This document shows positions 12,887 through 26,400 of a DNA stretch of 64,000 nucleotides, piece after piece. Below the pieces are notes generated by a model. That model worked only from the letters and a program-made list of their open reading frames with translations, ran no database searches and was not told the DNA's origin. Numbering within the stretch: the first letter of the stretch is position 1; the number at the start of each line of letters is the position of its first letter. This stretch comes from Anisakis pegreffii (Eukaryota; Nematoda; Chromadorea; Rhabditida; Anisakidae), in NCBI GenBank assembly GCA_035041965.1, contig JAPYMA010002875.1, positions 310,001 to 374,000 on the forward strand, in the 5' to 3' direction. The position numbers and the translations under genes are program-made.

Positions 12887-14472
12887 TTTCTGAAAACTGT
12901 TCTATTCTGTTCCATTCCGCTCCAAAAACGACTCTATTCTATCCTGTACGTTCCTCGTAGTATTCCATTCTATTCTACCCCCTTAAACTGTGCTACACTG
13001 TTCCAAACTATTCTAGTTTGTTCCATCAGTCAGAAAAGTGACACGATAAAACTAGTGGTAATTAGGGTTGGAAATGTAGTTTTTTTTTGGCGTTTTCAGT
13101 AACCACCATCATTGAAGAACAGAGGATTCTCGTTTCGTCCCAACAGTTCGGTCAGAAGCTGATGCACGGTCCCTTGTACTAATGAGTTCGGAACGAACTG
13201 ATTCGTTCAATTGGACTCAAATCCTCCAAGTATAAACTTTTATTGGAGGCGTAAAATGTGAACAGTTTCTGCGATGGATTGCTCGTAGAGTTTAGAGTAC
13301 GACCAACATTTGAAAGTAGGGTGTTCATTTGAAAACGCAGTTGCATCTTTAATTGTTTCTGGAGGGAATTCCTCACAAACAATCTTTGGCAGTTTTGAGA
13401 ATTAACTGCGATAAGTTGCCCTTGAAGAGTTGTTTCATCTCTCACTGATGGCCTTTCTTCTCTCCCTAGTGATATTGAATATGCTTTTTGGTGGATTCGA
13501 ATCTCTAACAGGTATCAGCATCGAATTACTTGAGAAACTATTTGTCCGCCAACCTTGCAGAAGCCTCAAACATCTTCCAGCCACTCTACAGTCTTCAATT
13601 GGAACACTTTAAGGAACAGTCATATTATGTTGAAAATTGTTCTGTTCTATTCTTTTGGGTTCAAAAAGGCCTCAATGAGTGGAAAAGATGGGAGATCCGT
13701 CAGCGTAGACGAATATCGAATTTTATTTAGAGTGAGGACAATTTTTGCGTTTTCTACACATTCATACACTTCCGGGAGATTAATGGTGAATGATCATAAA
13801 TGTTGCTGAAAATGAGTTAATTAGGTTGATCGTCTTTATGTGACTTTTACAGCATAAAATTGTGCTGCTTCATTCGACGGTAAAAGCTTCAGTGAACACT
13901 TCGATTTTACTTTAAGCGATTACCAACGCATATTTGTTGAGGTAGTAAGGTCTTCTCTGTTTCTCTGCTGTGACGATTCAAACCCAATAAGCAATAGCTT
14001 ACTACAACATATAGTATAAGACGAGCATTTAACCAATCATCTCTTATTCCTCTGCATTAAACGAGAAAATCTTTCGCCTTTTACTAAAGATTTCCGTGCA
14101 GAGGAATAATTGTGAGTTAACTCTTATTTTTGGAGTCCCGACCTAGGTCAGGGACAACATGAAGAATGTGGTGCGAACACTGGTGCGCAATTAATCCGTT
14201 GAATTTTGTGCGCAGTTAATTCGGTTGGAAATTTTTACTGAATCGTTGCAACAACAGATAATCAATCCGACGTCAGTCAATAATAAAACAAGCTTCGATA
14301 ACTAGAAAATAACCAAACGATACAAAGATGAAAAGCAATAAATTACCAACAGCTCAGATTACTCTTTCCCTTTTATGAACATCAACACGCTGAGCATTTT
14401 GTCCGAAATTCTGGATCGTTTGGATCTTATCGTTTGGTCGAACTCAGTCTCTTGAAATGAAAATCAGCAGTC

Positions 14473-14670
14473 ATCACACCTATGCGTAGAGAAGATTCCG
14501 AAGTGGATCCACAAAATTACCGTCCCGTATTATTAACCTGCTCAAGTTCTAAAGTTTGCACGAAAATAACTGCAGCCAAACTGACAAACCATTTTACAAT
14601 AAATGAGTTGCTTTCTCGTTTCCAATGTGCTTTTCTTGATTGGAGATCAATCGCTGCGGCTTCACTTTGA
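14473..14670 (+). pseudogene. Non-LTR retrotransposon reverse transcriptase relic
   Basis: An open stretch of about 65 codons encodes PMRREDSEVDPQNYRPVLLT, then a segment similar to the fingers region of LINE-type reverse transcriptases (NYRPVSL motif, then a region ending LLSRFQCAF). It stops at 14668. The downstream sequence does not continue the domain, so the palm with its YxDD box is absent. It is a short decayed fragment. The clade (CR1/Jockey/RTE) cannot be fixed from this piece. Confidence 0.7.
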
Positions 14671-16854
14671 TCCCAGCAAAATTGAATATCTCATTTAGAC
14701 TAGAGGGACTACACCGGCAGCACATATTTCCACTTTAAAAAATCGTTCTGTTCGGTATCTGTACTTAAATTCAACGATAGCAAACGCTGCGTTAATGTCG
14801 TTAAAAGTATTCAAAGGTGATAAACACGTTTCTTCTTGACGAGGCAATGTGGGAACGTATCCGAATACCACAAGAGATTGTCAATATTAGGATCGGAAAC
14901 TTTAGAAATGTGAGAAATTTATATTGGTCTTTGAACAGACCACAACATTATTCAATGTCAGGCTGATTCCTAATGGAAGAATTTTTCGAAATAAACAAAT
15001 CGGGCGAAATAATTTCCTCAAACTCGCTGCCAAACCTTGCAAATTAGACAATACAAAGTTCTTGTTCACAAAATAAATCGATCAGATTTATAACCTTGAT
15101 AAAATCATGATAAGCATAAAACAAAATGAGATAGAGAAATTGGAAGAAGTTACCTCGCCCATTAAATATTATTTTTTTGCATTTCATCGATCCAGGGGTC
15201 AGGGGTCGTGCGACATCGTTCTTACTGCATGATAGTGTACATACTTCGTTATTCCTTTTCTCTTTTTTGTACCCTTTCTCCCTTCGCAGCAGCAGTTGGG
15301 GCATTTAGTTGCCATATTGTTATTTCTACTTCTTTCTGGTTCATATTCTCTCATACGATATGTCAACAACATCACTTTGATTGATAACAACAAGCAACAT
15401 GATCGATCATTGATCACTTGACAAATGGCGAGTAGTTGCAGTCAGTGATTGGTCATATCGTAATCATTTGCGTTATTTATCCTCTACGATTTGTTATCGC
15501 ATCGAAAATAAGTTTCCGCGAATGCATAAATAATTTGGCTTATTATGAATAAAATGTGCATTATGTTTTACTGCATTCTTACTTAATGTTATTTTTAAAG
15601 TTTATTTTCATTTCTTCTTCCCTTAAGCATTAAACTTACATAACGGTGTATTTCGCGTACGAGTCAAAATTTCATTCAGAGATTGTGATTATTATCGAAC
15701 AATTTTGCTAAAATGGGGGTAAACCTAGACAATTTTAGTGCAGTTTGTTCCAACAAATAAAACCATTGAAAACAGATTTGAGCAAGACAATCAACCAAAA
15801 ATAATGCTCTAATAAATGATTTGACAACAATCGCTCTGAATCCAGCTATTAATCGAAACCCGAACAAAACACCAACCTTTTCGAATATAGAATTAATCGT
15901 TACTGTTCCCAACAATCTGATGATTGAAGTCACTCGGTTAGTAGCTTCGTTTAGTGGCATATTCAATAAGTATATTCTTGCCTGTGAAAATCCAACCAAT
16001 TCATTTGAATGAATTTCTATTCTGCAGTTTTTAATTTGTAGTCTAAAGAATATTTGCTTAAATGTTTACCGAGGGGTTTATTATTAATGATGAAGATAAG
16101 AAGCAATCGTCAGTGTGTATGCATTTTATGGTGTGCACAACATTTATTTGACGATTTATACGAGTAAGTACATGCTTGTTTGTCAAGCGATTGTTATGTC
16201 ACATTAGAAATATGCAATAGAGAATCAATATTTTTCCTTGAATAGATAATAAAATAATCCTTGAATAAATAGTAAAATCAAAAAAAGAATGCACTCGCAC
16301 TTGAAACTGCCATCATTAGATCTACTGTAAAATCAGCATTCATGTTGCTTTACGCTAATTGCTGAATGTTTTCAATTCACTGGTTCTTTTAATTTTTTCT
16401 TTATATCCATTTATCGAGATAACTTGATTATTGGAATACGATCATATCTACATTTATAATATCATGTGGTTGACGTGATCAATTTTTGTTTAGGTGAACA
16501 TTGCGTTTCCCTTCTAGTAGGTATGCTTCCCTAGGAACCTCCTCTTCAAGTTTGCACTCATCATTCAAACCAGAGGCAACTGCATTACTAGGTGAAATAC
16601 AGTAGTTTCCCTTCATTAAATTTATGAAGTGATCTGATGCTGCTACCTAACTCAGTTAGACATGAGCGGATGTTACGTCAACTAGTTTGTTATTCTGTAT
16701 CAAAAACCATCCACTTATAATGTTAGCTTCCGTAAACAACTGCATTTCTCTATCTCATTTCACCCCTACAGAAATTATTTGTAATCAGTGTGACCGTTGG
16801 GTGTGTTTCCAATTCAAAATGTTCGATGTTGAACACAATATTGAAATGTCTTGA

Positions 16855-16865
16855 AAATTTCAGCA
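16855..16865 (+). promoter_or_regulatory. Probable spliced-leader acceptor of the UGT gene
   Basis: The sequence AAAATTTCAG ends at 16863, two bases before the ATG at 16866, leaving almost no 5' untranslated sequence if used. In nematodes such a site normally accepts a trans-spliced leader. A cis-spliced non-coding exon upstream would look the same. Confidence 0.5.
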
Positions 16866-19800
16866 ATGCGTGTTTCTGGGCTGTTATGTTTGATTTCATT
16901 GGGTATAGTTTCGTCAAATGTTTACAAGATCGCATTTTTCCTTCCTTCATGGATACCAAGTCAGGTGAGTGCATACTAGTTATCGTGGAGTGGCCAATAA
17001 AAGTTAAAACCATTTCAATCGAAATGCTAATGTGCATATTCTTTGCAAAGAATGGCTGAATACAATCTGAGGTAATCTAGTTGACATCCTTCTTTCGAAT
17101 TTATTAAGGAGAAACAAACAATTCACAGTCTCTGTATGTTTAGAGTGTTCAGGTTATCGTTACTTTCACTTAATAAAGCCCCACATTCATTGCACAAAAA
17201 CATATTTTGCTAAAGAGGAACGAACTCTCGCTTAGCTGTAAAACTCATAGTCAAACTGCGATCTAAAAACTGCTTGTTCTCAGCGTTATGGTCGTGTAAT
17301 ATATTTTTTTCTGCTGTCGACCTTCACAGCTGCTGATCATTTGCAACATCAATACTTAAATACGCATGTCAAGTAAGAAATTTGGAAATGAGAAAAACTG
17401 CTGATCATTTGCAACTTTGTTCTTAAATAATCCATTCATAGCTGCCATTGATAATGGTTTGAATAAACCGCTAATTGGGCTATGGCATCTGGCTTTTTGG
17501 GTACATAAGGCTCAGTGTACCTTTAGGGATTGTCATCGGGAATTAATTGTTGCTTTTAGTTAATATGGACTGTTCGAGTGGCTGAAGAGTTGGCGAAAGC
17601 TGGTCATAAAATTACAATTATTGGGATAAGAGAAGCGGAAAGCACAATCAAAACACCTGTAATCGAAGAAATCGAACGTTGGTTGATTGTTTCAACATGA
17701 TCATCAAACCATTACTTCGTTTTAACGGAAGACATTCACAACTGAGTTGTTTACTAGACTCACTGAGATACAACGGACACATTGTAGCAAAGAAGGAATT
17801 ACCGAAACTTTTTCGTGTTTTAAAAGACACATAGCGGCAACAAATAATTGAAAAAACTGGTGGGTGATGAAAATTTAGTTGTAAAATTCAGAATATTCGA
17901 TTATGCTCCGTTCTTGTATCAATGTACGGATTGGTATGAGAATGTTCTCCCGCTTCAGTTATTGTCGAGGAATATTTGAGCATTTTTCAACGACTTTGCA
18001 AGTTTGATACTCTGGTAAAACATTAATTTTTCCATGCAGAATATACCGTGGTTGCACCAGCCATTTGGACACTGTAAATGCTTTGAGAACGGTTGACATT
18101 AGACGAAAGTTTTGATTTGCAGAATGGCACGTGGACGCATTCGTACTAAATCTGACAGAGTTTGAATCAAGAAAATCACGTTTAATTTATAAGGTATTAT
18201 TGGCAAATTGAAGTTTTTTTTTCAAGAATCTCAATCGTCATTGTGAAGACATGGTTCTTCTCAAGTTTCCGGTAAAAAAATGCATCACAGAAATATCGAA
18301 CGAAAACGAAAGTTGTTTGCAGGAGATGTCCATTCTTGATCCAGATATGAGAGAGTTTTTTTCAATGGCAACCGGCAGCCTTAATAAGGGATGTGAACGT
18401 AAGTCAGTGTGCAAAATATTACAAATTTCCTCAAAAAGTATGAGCGTGAATGGCGTCAGAATGCTTAAATTCCGATTGTACTAAGACTGCTTCATCAGTT
18501 CATTCGTTCGAGCCACTCAATTATGAAATTTCTCCTGCACAGATTTCTGCTCATAGTCATTGTTGAAGCATGGTGAATGCTTCGAAAGTGCCATGTGAGA
18601 TGATGAATGCTTTCGATAATCGCACGTTAAATATAGAAACTCGAATAGATGTAGGGAGAATTCACGAAATAATTTATTGCAACACGGGCAATGACTTATC
18701 ATTATTGCTTGAGAATTTTGTTCGAGATCAAATGCTGTGCATTAATAGAAGATTATCATCGAGAGATTGTTTAGTTGTTCTGCAAAACAAAACGTTTATT
18801 GATCGTTTGAAAGCGGCAAAATTCGATCTTGCCTTCAATCATATGGGGCAATTGTGTGGAGTGGGTTTGACGCGATTAGCGAATATACCGACGTGGATTT
18901 GGTTAAGCAGTGGACAGTTATTGGATCATATGGCTGAATACATCGGTGTTCCAAGCCCTCCAAGCTATGTACCAAGTAAGTAACGGTCAACTTTAATTCA
19001 GTTCAGTATGCGTTGTAATAAAACTGAATATGGATTAGCAGTGCTGAAGACATCTTCTTAAGTTCAGATGTTTGTTGCGGGCAATGTCGGGTATCTGTTT
19101 CAAAGAGCAAATCTTAAAATACAATTCTCTTTTGTTTTCCTCGACGAATCAATTTTTTTTTATTCGAATGAGAGCATGTAGTCGAAGATATGCTTACATA
19201 ATGATGACTCATTATTCAGCGCTTTTGGCTGACAGCTCCGATGAAATGTCTTTCACGGAACGGTTGAAGGTACTGATTGGACGAGTCATAATTCGCCTCG
19301 TAGTCGAAAAGTGGGTTCATTTAACGAATTGAACACTCCTTTCGTAGTCTTCTTCTCTAGTGTTCACTTTTGAAGTCACCATCTGCGTACGATAAAAACA
19401 AAACGTTGCCTTTGTGCAACCAACAAAGTATGAACAACGGAACAATACGCTTTTGCATCGAACAGATCCTGCGTTTGTGAGTTCGTATTTTTTGTAGAGT
19501 AAAAAGACACGGAAAAATCTTGCAGAATATCCATGAACCCGCACACGGAACTATTTCGAAAGTACGTCGATCCGAACTTTCCCGACCTCATCGACTTGGT
19601 TCAGGCATGCCCCCTTGTGATGGTGAACAGTAATGAGATGTACAATTTCGCACGTCCAACGCTGCATAAAATCATTTACATTGGAGGTTTGGGAATGACG
19701 ATTAAGAGTGCGAAACCGCTGACTGGAGTAAGAATATTTTGGACTTCATTTGATGTTTTGTCAAGAAGTTGGTATTATTTTATCGCATAACGGTGTTAAA

Positions 19801-22087
19801 CATCAGCTGATCTTCAATTCTCTTCTCATTTAACTCGCGAAAAGTGTCAGTTCCATAAAACGCATGATGGAGCACCTCTAAAGACACGTCGGCCTCGTTT
19901 CACTTATGGTCTCGAGGAATAGTTTATCTGTTTTCAAAACGATGTTTGCTATGAACTTCTGCATCAATGTTCTCATCGCAGACAATAATAACTACCACTA
20001 GGTGGAAACGGCATTTTAGGACAATTGTTTGGGGGGGGGTGGGATTCACACGTGAGCACACGCGCACACAACAGTACACATGCATGGAGGCCATGCGCAA
20101 TAGGCGTAGCCTCAGCCCAGTAGTCGTAGCCTTAGCCTCAGCCTCAGCCTAAGCGTAAACTAAGCCTTTACGAACGCCCAGCGATTGCTCGATATTACAA
20201 CGGGGGACTAGCAAGCAAGCCCAGGCTTAGGTTGCGACATTCCTCCCCCCTCCCTAGGGTAAAAAAGTGCCCTTCTGTGTAGTTTTGCAAGCGACTGTTA
20301 AATATTCTTGCGTTTGGAAAAAGAGGCGGCACACGTTGACATGATTTAACCGGAGCGGAGATTGACCAAAAAAAAAGTCGAAACTCGCTGACCTAGATTC
20401 TCGAAGAATCCGGTAATTTTATGTCTGATTTCTGCATTCTTCAGGACTTCAAAAGGATTGTGGACAATGCGAAACAAGTTGCGGTGATGACGTTTGGTTC
20501 TCATGCGAACTCGAGCGCTATGCCTGAAAAGTGGAAGAATGCGTTTCTGGATGCTTTTCGGTGTGCATTTTTGAAGTCGTGAAGCCTCAAGCTCTTTCAG
20601 AATAATATCAATGTATAAGAATAATATCAGTCGTTTTGGATTTTCATTGCAATTCTTTGAGCGATATTATGTGTGAAGCCAATCACCTTTGCAATTACCA
20701 AAAACACAATTCAGCGACCTCTGCAGACGAATTAATACGTTTTCCCCAATGACCTTTCCAAAGAATTTGATATTAGTGAAGAAAATCTATGTTCTTTGAA
20801 GCACAAGACGTGGTGTTGGGCCACCGATTTTCGGCTTAGTTTCTGACGGAATTAAACCCCAGTTGTAGGGTACTCGTTCAACATTTCAATGCTGTTAGCA
20901 TTACGTGCTGAATTAAATTCATCAGATGATGACTGTATTCTACTGAATTGTCAATATATTGACAAACATTGATGTGTAAAAGCACTCCATTTATTTGGGT
21001 AAGCACCCAGACCCCTATTCAATCAGTTCAGGTATACTAACGATGCTAAGTGAATTTATGCATTCACTAATATGTTACCTTGCACATTCAAAACAATCCT
21101 GACTTTCTTAAAGGAAGTTTCCTGATGTGCAATTCATCGTGAGATATACGACCAAGGACTTGGACAGCAAAACACCGCCGAACGTACACCTTAAGCCATG
21201 GATACCTCAAACGGATCTTCTTCGTGAGTATCAGAAATAATTTATATTCTCGAAGATATTGCACACCGTTCCTATCACCGCTCAGTTATGGTCGAATTTT
21301 TCAGCTTTCTTGACCGCTGATATTAACTGCGATAACGACTCGTTTCCGTCATAAAATCTGTTGAAATTTGTGTAATATAATTCTTGATCACAAGTGCTCC
21401 TGGTAGAATGAGATGTAGTTGATCGACGGTGACATTGATGCGTAACTGAACTTTTTTTAGAGCTGTAATGGCTAAAATCCTGTTGAGTATGTGATGTTGC
21501 AGTGAACAGGAAGACTGTATTACTAATCACACACGGTGGATATAACAGTGTTCAAGAAGCAATCGCTGCTGGTGTTCCAATGGTTACGATACCATTATTC
21601 GGTGATCAATTTGGTAACGCAAGATTGGTTGTTAAGCACGGATTTGCCTCTAGCATTAAGAAGAAGGATGTCAGCACCGAAACAATCACTAAAGCTTTGC
21701 AAACGGTTCTAAGTAACCCAAGGTTCGTACATTTAGTTACTTGTATTATAGTCGTCGTTATTATCAGTTTGCGAAAGTGATGAGAAATATTGCAGTTACA
21801 AAGAGAATGCGATTAGAATGCGTGATATGCTGCTGAAGAAACCGTCACAGCCAGATCGACTGCTCGTCGAATGGACCGAATTTCTGGCAGAGTTTCAGCA
21901 GCTACCAAACTTGGTACCATATGGTGTAAACCTGAATTTTATTCAATATAACTGCATTGACGTAATCGCATTCCTCCTTACAGTTGCAATTGTTATCATA
22001 GTGATTACTGCGAAAATACTCAAACTAATTGCTCGCCTAATTATCAGAAAATTCATCAGAAAAGATGCAAAAAAGAAGAGCGAGTGA
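16866..22087 (+). CDS. UDP-glucuronosyltransferase (UGT), ER membrane
   Basis: Predicted 532-residue type I ER enzyme transferring a sugar from a UDP-sugar to lipophilic substrates (GT1 family). Exons: 16866-16964, 17560-17677, 17879-17943, 18323-18398, 18766-18975, 19220-19310, 19526-19727, 20445-20560, 21114-21223, 21503-21722, 21796-22087; all phases close. Exon 1 is a signal peptide (MRVSGLLCLISLGIVSS) followed by VYKIAFFLP. The donor-binding signature lies at residues 371-398 (THGGYNSVQEA, then GVPM, then PLFGDQ). The usual acid partner is visible in KFDLAF. A membrane helix near residue 500 is followed by a basic tail ending KKKSE, an ER-retrieval type dilysine. The position of the usual catalytic His reads Gln (IPSQ). 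The ATG is 2 nt after TTTCAG, a likely trans-splice site. Exons 2-4 are less conserved than the rest. Confidence 0.92.
20040..20230. repeat. GC-rich repeat with GCCTCAGCC/TAGGC motifs in a UGT intron
   Basis: Within the intron 19728-20444, a G-run is followed by CA-rich sequence and iterated AGCCTCAGCC and CGTAGCC motifs (about 20100-20160), then CCAGGCTTAGG (about 20221). A related motif set appears at 35705-35780 and a short piece at 4710-4730, so it is a dispersed family. I could not define its termini. Confidence 0.55.
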
Positions 22088-22255
22088 ATATCACAGATTC
22101 CCATTGACTATGTGCTTCACTTTCATATACCTCTTAATGATCACTTTTCTGATTTCTTCTCATATCAGTTATGGCGCAATGAAATGTATTGCTAGTGATG
22201 TCTTTTTATTCCGTTTTTGCGTATTCTGTTCTTTGTAGCAACGAATTAGATGCTG

Positions 22256-22261
22256 AATAAA
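22256..22261 (+). terminator. Polyadenylation signal of the UGT gene
   Basis: AATAAA lies about 170 bases after the UGT stop codon and is the first canonical signal downstream. The cleavage site itself cannot be seen. Confidence 0.55.
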
Positions 22262-22906
22262 AATTATGTTCTGAAATTGATCCTTCAGTTCATGTTATTT
22301 TGGATCTGAAGAAGATTAAGATATTCAGAATTTTTTTCTAAATTATTCATCATAAACAGCACAATCACAATCATAATTGCTGATTATTCCTTGTGATAAG
22401 ACATTAAATGCAACGGATGATAGTGGGACTAGTTTCATGCAAGTGATTTTCATTTTATCAATATTCCATGATTCAAGATTATCGATTTTTCATTCTTTCA
22501 TCAACAAGTTGATTTTGTCAGTGTAGGGTTATACCTTCGGTTGGTCTACTTTTCATGCTGATTTCAGCCTATCACATTGCATATCAGGATTTTAATGCCT
22601 CGAAATTTTTCAATAGCCAGCTTAGATTTATAGAATTTACTTTTCCATTCCATTAACTCTTTGTGCAAGCATCTGAGGAAACCTTCGTTGAAATTACGGA
22701 CGAGAAGTTCAATTTGGATGCATAGTACAATAGTTCACTCTTCAAATGTGACATCTAGGAGCGGTTGATGCAAGAGACTGAATTCTTTAATTGTTTCTCA
22801 CTTTAGGTCAACAAGAAAAGTGTAAGCTTTGTTCTCCTGAACGGTGACGTTTCTTCGGTCTTTCGCTGTTGCCGCAAGACGGAAACGTCGGACTCTGAGG
22901 TTAGTA

Positions 22907-23104
22907 TTGGGTTGGTGCATAAGTTCGTGCACTTTCATTCAAATTCAGTTATTCCGGCGAAAATGCACGTTTCCGGAGGAGTGTCATACACCAATCGATT
23001 GTGTGTTTCTGCTCTTTGCAGCTCTACTAGACGGTCTACTGCAGCTTTGTTTCCATTGCATTTTCAATTTCAATAAAAGCGCACAGACTTATGCACCAAG
23101 CCAT
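22907..23104. mobile_element. Mariner-like MITE, TA target site
   Basis: A 198-bp element flanked by TA (22905-22906 and 23105-23106). The left end TTGGGTTGGTGCATAAGTTC and the reverse-complemented right end ATGGCTTGGTGCATAAGTCT form an imperfect inverted repeat over roughly 40 bases. GGTTGGTGCATAAGT is a typical mariner terminus. There is no transposase frame, so it would need a transposase supplied in trans. Confidence 0.8.
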
Positions 23105-23269
23105 TAATACGTACTGTTTTTTTGAAATTCATTCAGATCGCTTGTTCAATGTAGGATGAATTAATTTAATGAATGAAAAGAAATGAGAGGTTACTTCCAG
23201 ATGTTGCGACCTGTGGATATGCTGTATTGATGTGATACGCAACATCAACGTTGTTCTGTATAAAATAGT

Positions 23270-23488
23270 CGTTTTATAGTGGAGAAATGGGCCAGCCACT
23301 GCATCTCCGCTATAAACAATATCTTGCGGACATGAAGCATCCTGAACAGCAAAGGTCATGGTCAGTTTACATGAAAGGATCACGTGCGGGTCGCGTGGCA
23401 TCTCTCAGTCGAAGATAATCTACAATGCCGCAAAATAAAAGAGGCCCTGTCAATCCATGACCTCAAGCCGACTGTTAATGTCCGATGA
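23270..23488 (+). pseudogene. Relic of a retroelement GIY-YIG/C-terminal domain
   Basis: The frame ending at the TGA 23486-23488 reads VEDNLQCRKIKEALSIHDLK followed by PTVN. This pattern (RKIKEA-L-I then KP-LN) is typical of the extreme C terminus of GIY-YIG endonuclease domains in Penelope-like and some other retroelements. The preceding sequence from about 23297 (HLRYKQYLADMKHPEQQ) looks like the same domain in a different frame, so a frameshift separates the two. It is non-functional. Confidence 0.5.
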
Positions 23489-26400
23489 GAAATACTCATT
23501 CATCTTGATTGAAAATATTGGTTGTTATCGGTGATTATATGTTGAATATTAAAATCAGACTAATCCTTCACTATCATAACATTCCGTTTATTATAACCAC
23601 CGAATAATTGATGAACAAGCTATTCTGCCTAGTCTAATATCATCATCCAACGCTCTGTGTGTCATTATGAAAGGTGCAGAAGCTGGTGTTTTCACACCAT
23701 AACGTCTACCAATTCCCCCTTTTTTCTACCTTGTTTTACTTTATTCTCTTTTAATTCAATTCACTCATTCCATACACTACTCCCCAACCATCCCTACACT
23801 GCTATTAATGCTATTGGTATTATTATTACTATGATTGTACCATCCGACGAACATCACCACATCAATACTACACATCCACAGGTTGCAACATCTGAAGATA
23901 ACCTCTCATTCCTTTTGATTCATTTTCAAAACGCGCATATGTTCGAATATTTATAATTATATTCCTGAATCATCTTATGTAAACTTAGTTCAAATCCGAG
24001 ATAACTTTTGTCCGAATGATAATTTTTCAATGATTCATAAATTTTCGCGAGAAACCTAGAAACAATTCACAAAAAAGTAATGCTCGATGTTCATCGTGAA
24101 AAAATTTTTGACCGTGGAGAACACCGTTGGGATGGAGGACCCAGTCAAAACCTGAGAAGCTGTACGTTCGAGCAGCAGCTCCTTGTCACGGTTTTGATTT
24201 CCGGACAAGAACCAATTGGATACTTACTGAAGTTTTGTCCTCAATCGAGTTTATCGAAAATCGGAGTTCTTTATTTCAATACAAATTTGTGGAAAATGGA
24301 CTGAATCGTTCTAGCTGGCCGAATATTTAAAGATTTAAACGTTTATTAATTGCGTAAATAATCGAGCTGAGTTAAGTGCTTCCGTTTGGTTTGATATAAA
24401 GGAACTTTGTATGGTGATAGTTAATGTACTCTGAACAACTGCTATAATAGATAATTTAAACTATCATATGACACATTTGTTACACTTGACAAGTGTTATT
24501 TGCTTGTGATCGGTTGGTTGACGCTGAAAAGATAAGTTTTCAGGGGCGGATTGAGGTTGCATTGTTGTTTTGGAATTTAGCGTTATTTTGGTGTTTATTT
24601 TAAACGGTTGTGGTCTCTAGCAGTTCAGCAACGAAATTTGTAGGTGTGAATGAAAACGAAATCAATCCAGTTATAATTCGATGCATTGTTAATTGGGGAT
24701 CAGCACCGCCTATCATCATTCTCACCAGCTGTGTATCATCAACGCTCACGTACTCTTCGCGGGGTGCTTTATTCACGTTCTCTTTTTTCATCACTTATGC
24801 AATTGTTTTTGAATATTTACATAAGTACAGTGTTTTATCTTCAGAGTGGATATCTGCATTGGATTATTCATAAATTTCAATATTCGTTCAATCATCTTCC
24901 ATCGATAAACATGTATTCCATGATTCTTTCCGAACGAATAATTCTCGCAGAATTCCTCTCAATGTTCCCATCATTAGCCGACTTACGAATATGCCTCCAG
25001 GTGAGCATGAAACATTTTTCATTTGTTACCAACTTATTTCGATCATCAATCCTTAGCATACCACTTTCCATAAGCATAATGCTTTGATACTGCACACTTC
25101 TTCATTCAAGCAATCGCATGTCATTAGGTTAACATTCATCCACTGTTCAATTTCATCCGCAATCACCTAGCACCAATTCGTTTTTACTGTCTAAACAGGA
25201 CTTCTAGCCATAATTTAATAATCTACAAGTTTTACATTATCCACTGGAGCATACTCTACGAAGAGCATTAAGCATAGTAAAACAAGATTCATATTTGAAG
25301 GAATTTCATATATTGCCTTCCTAACTTACTTAATTGAACTGCTCAATTATATAGAAACATTAGCGTTGAAGTTTCATAATTTCGCTGCAGCAAACGATTC
25401 GAGTAACATTCAAATTATCAATTAACAAGGACACTACATCTAGCCGATGACGTAGTTGTGTGTCAATAAATGAGCAAATGAATAATGATATGTTTTGGCG
25501 TCAAAAATAACACGTTTTTTATTTATCGTTTTTTCATGCGCAATATTATTGAAAACAAATAGAAAAGACGCATATGTTCGTTTCCTACAAATGTCGTCAA
25601 TATTTTGCTGTTTGATGTCATCATCAAGGCGGATTATAAAATGTAGTATCGCAATAACTTGAAAGTGTGAATTCGGTCGTATTCCGATCGAAGAATTCTG
25701 AATGTCGTTCGTTGCGAATTTCGAATTTCGGAGTGTTGAAAAGTCGCTTTGGTCCGATTCTGGACAAACTGAAATTTCACTCGGAAGTCATCACTATTCA
25801 TGATCTATGATGCGCTTTTATGAAAAATTTAACCTGCACTTTCTCTGACTTGTGCTAAACAATTTATTCTAGAGGATTTATTAAGTTTCACAGCCAAATC
25901 CCTCGCACACTGGTTGCAATTTCATTTTGCGTGCAATTTGGGAGATTTCTTTCCATAAACTGGATGAGAAATTCAGATGCAATGCAACGCGAGACTTCTT
26001 TCGAGAGAAATAGTTTGATTTTCATAGAATCGTCATTCAAATTGAAGTGAAAATGTGCGCGTGCATGAATCAGTGTTAATGAGTTTGCATTAATGCACAA
26101 AGGGGCAATTGAGATATCGCAAATTCGGAGAATGCATGATCGACGCGATATCGATCAGTTATAAACTGAATAAGAACTTGAATTAACGTTAAAACTCTTG
26201 CGCATTCACTCCCTATTGCGTTCATTCAGCAATTCAACTGATTCAAATTTGATATTCTCGGTTTGCGTAACGTCTGAGCGATATGGCACAATCCAGTATA
26301 TCTAAACGTTTTCCTTCTCCAGTGATAGGATGGAATTCGAAATAAAATGTTTACTGTTTTTTTTTTGAAGTTGCATTGGTTTAACGACTACTGAAATGTG

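Larger units (their letters stand above)
11113..16865. other. Intergenic region, repeat-rich, no host gene seen
   Basis: Apart from the transporter polyadenylation signal (AATAAA, 11197-11202), a hAT-like element (11706-12027), a short TTTGCCTAACGGACA tandem array (12847-12886) with following TTCTATTC-type low-complexity sequence (about 12900-13030), and a reverse transcriptase relic (14473-14670), I see nothing supportable. Minus-strand open frames around 15044-15999 lack family resemblance or splice logic. Confidence 0.5.

Noticed and set aside
24600..25095. Overlapping open frames on both strands, one with a good GTGAGC donor at 25002
   Set aside because: No acceptor, start or partner exon gives a consistent model and no family resemblance was found.
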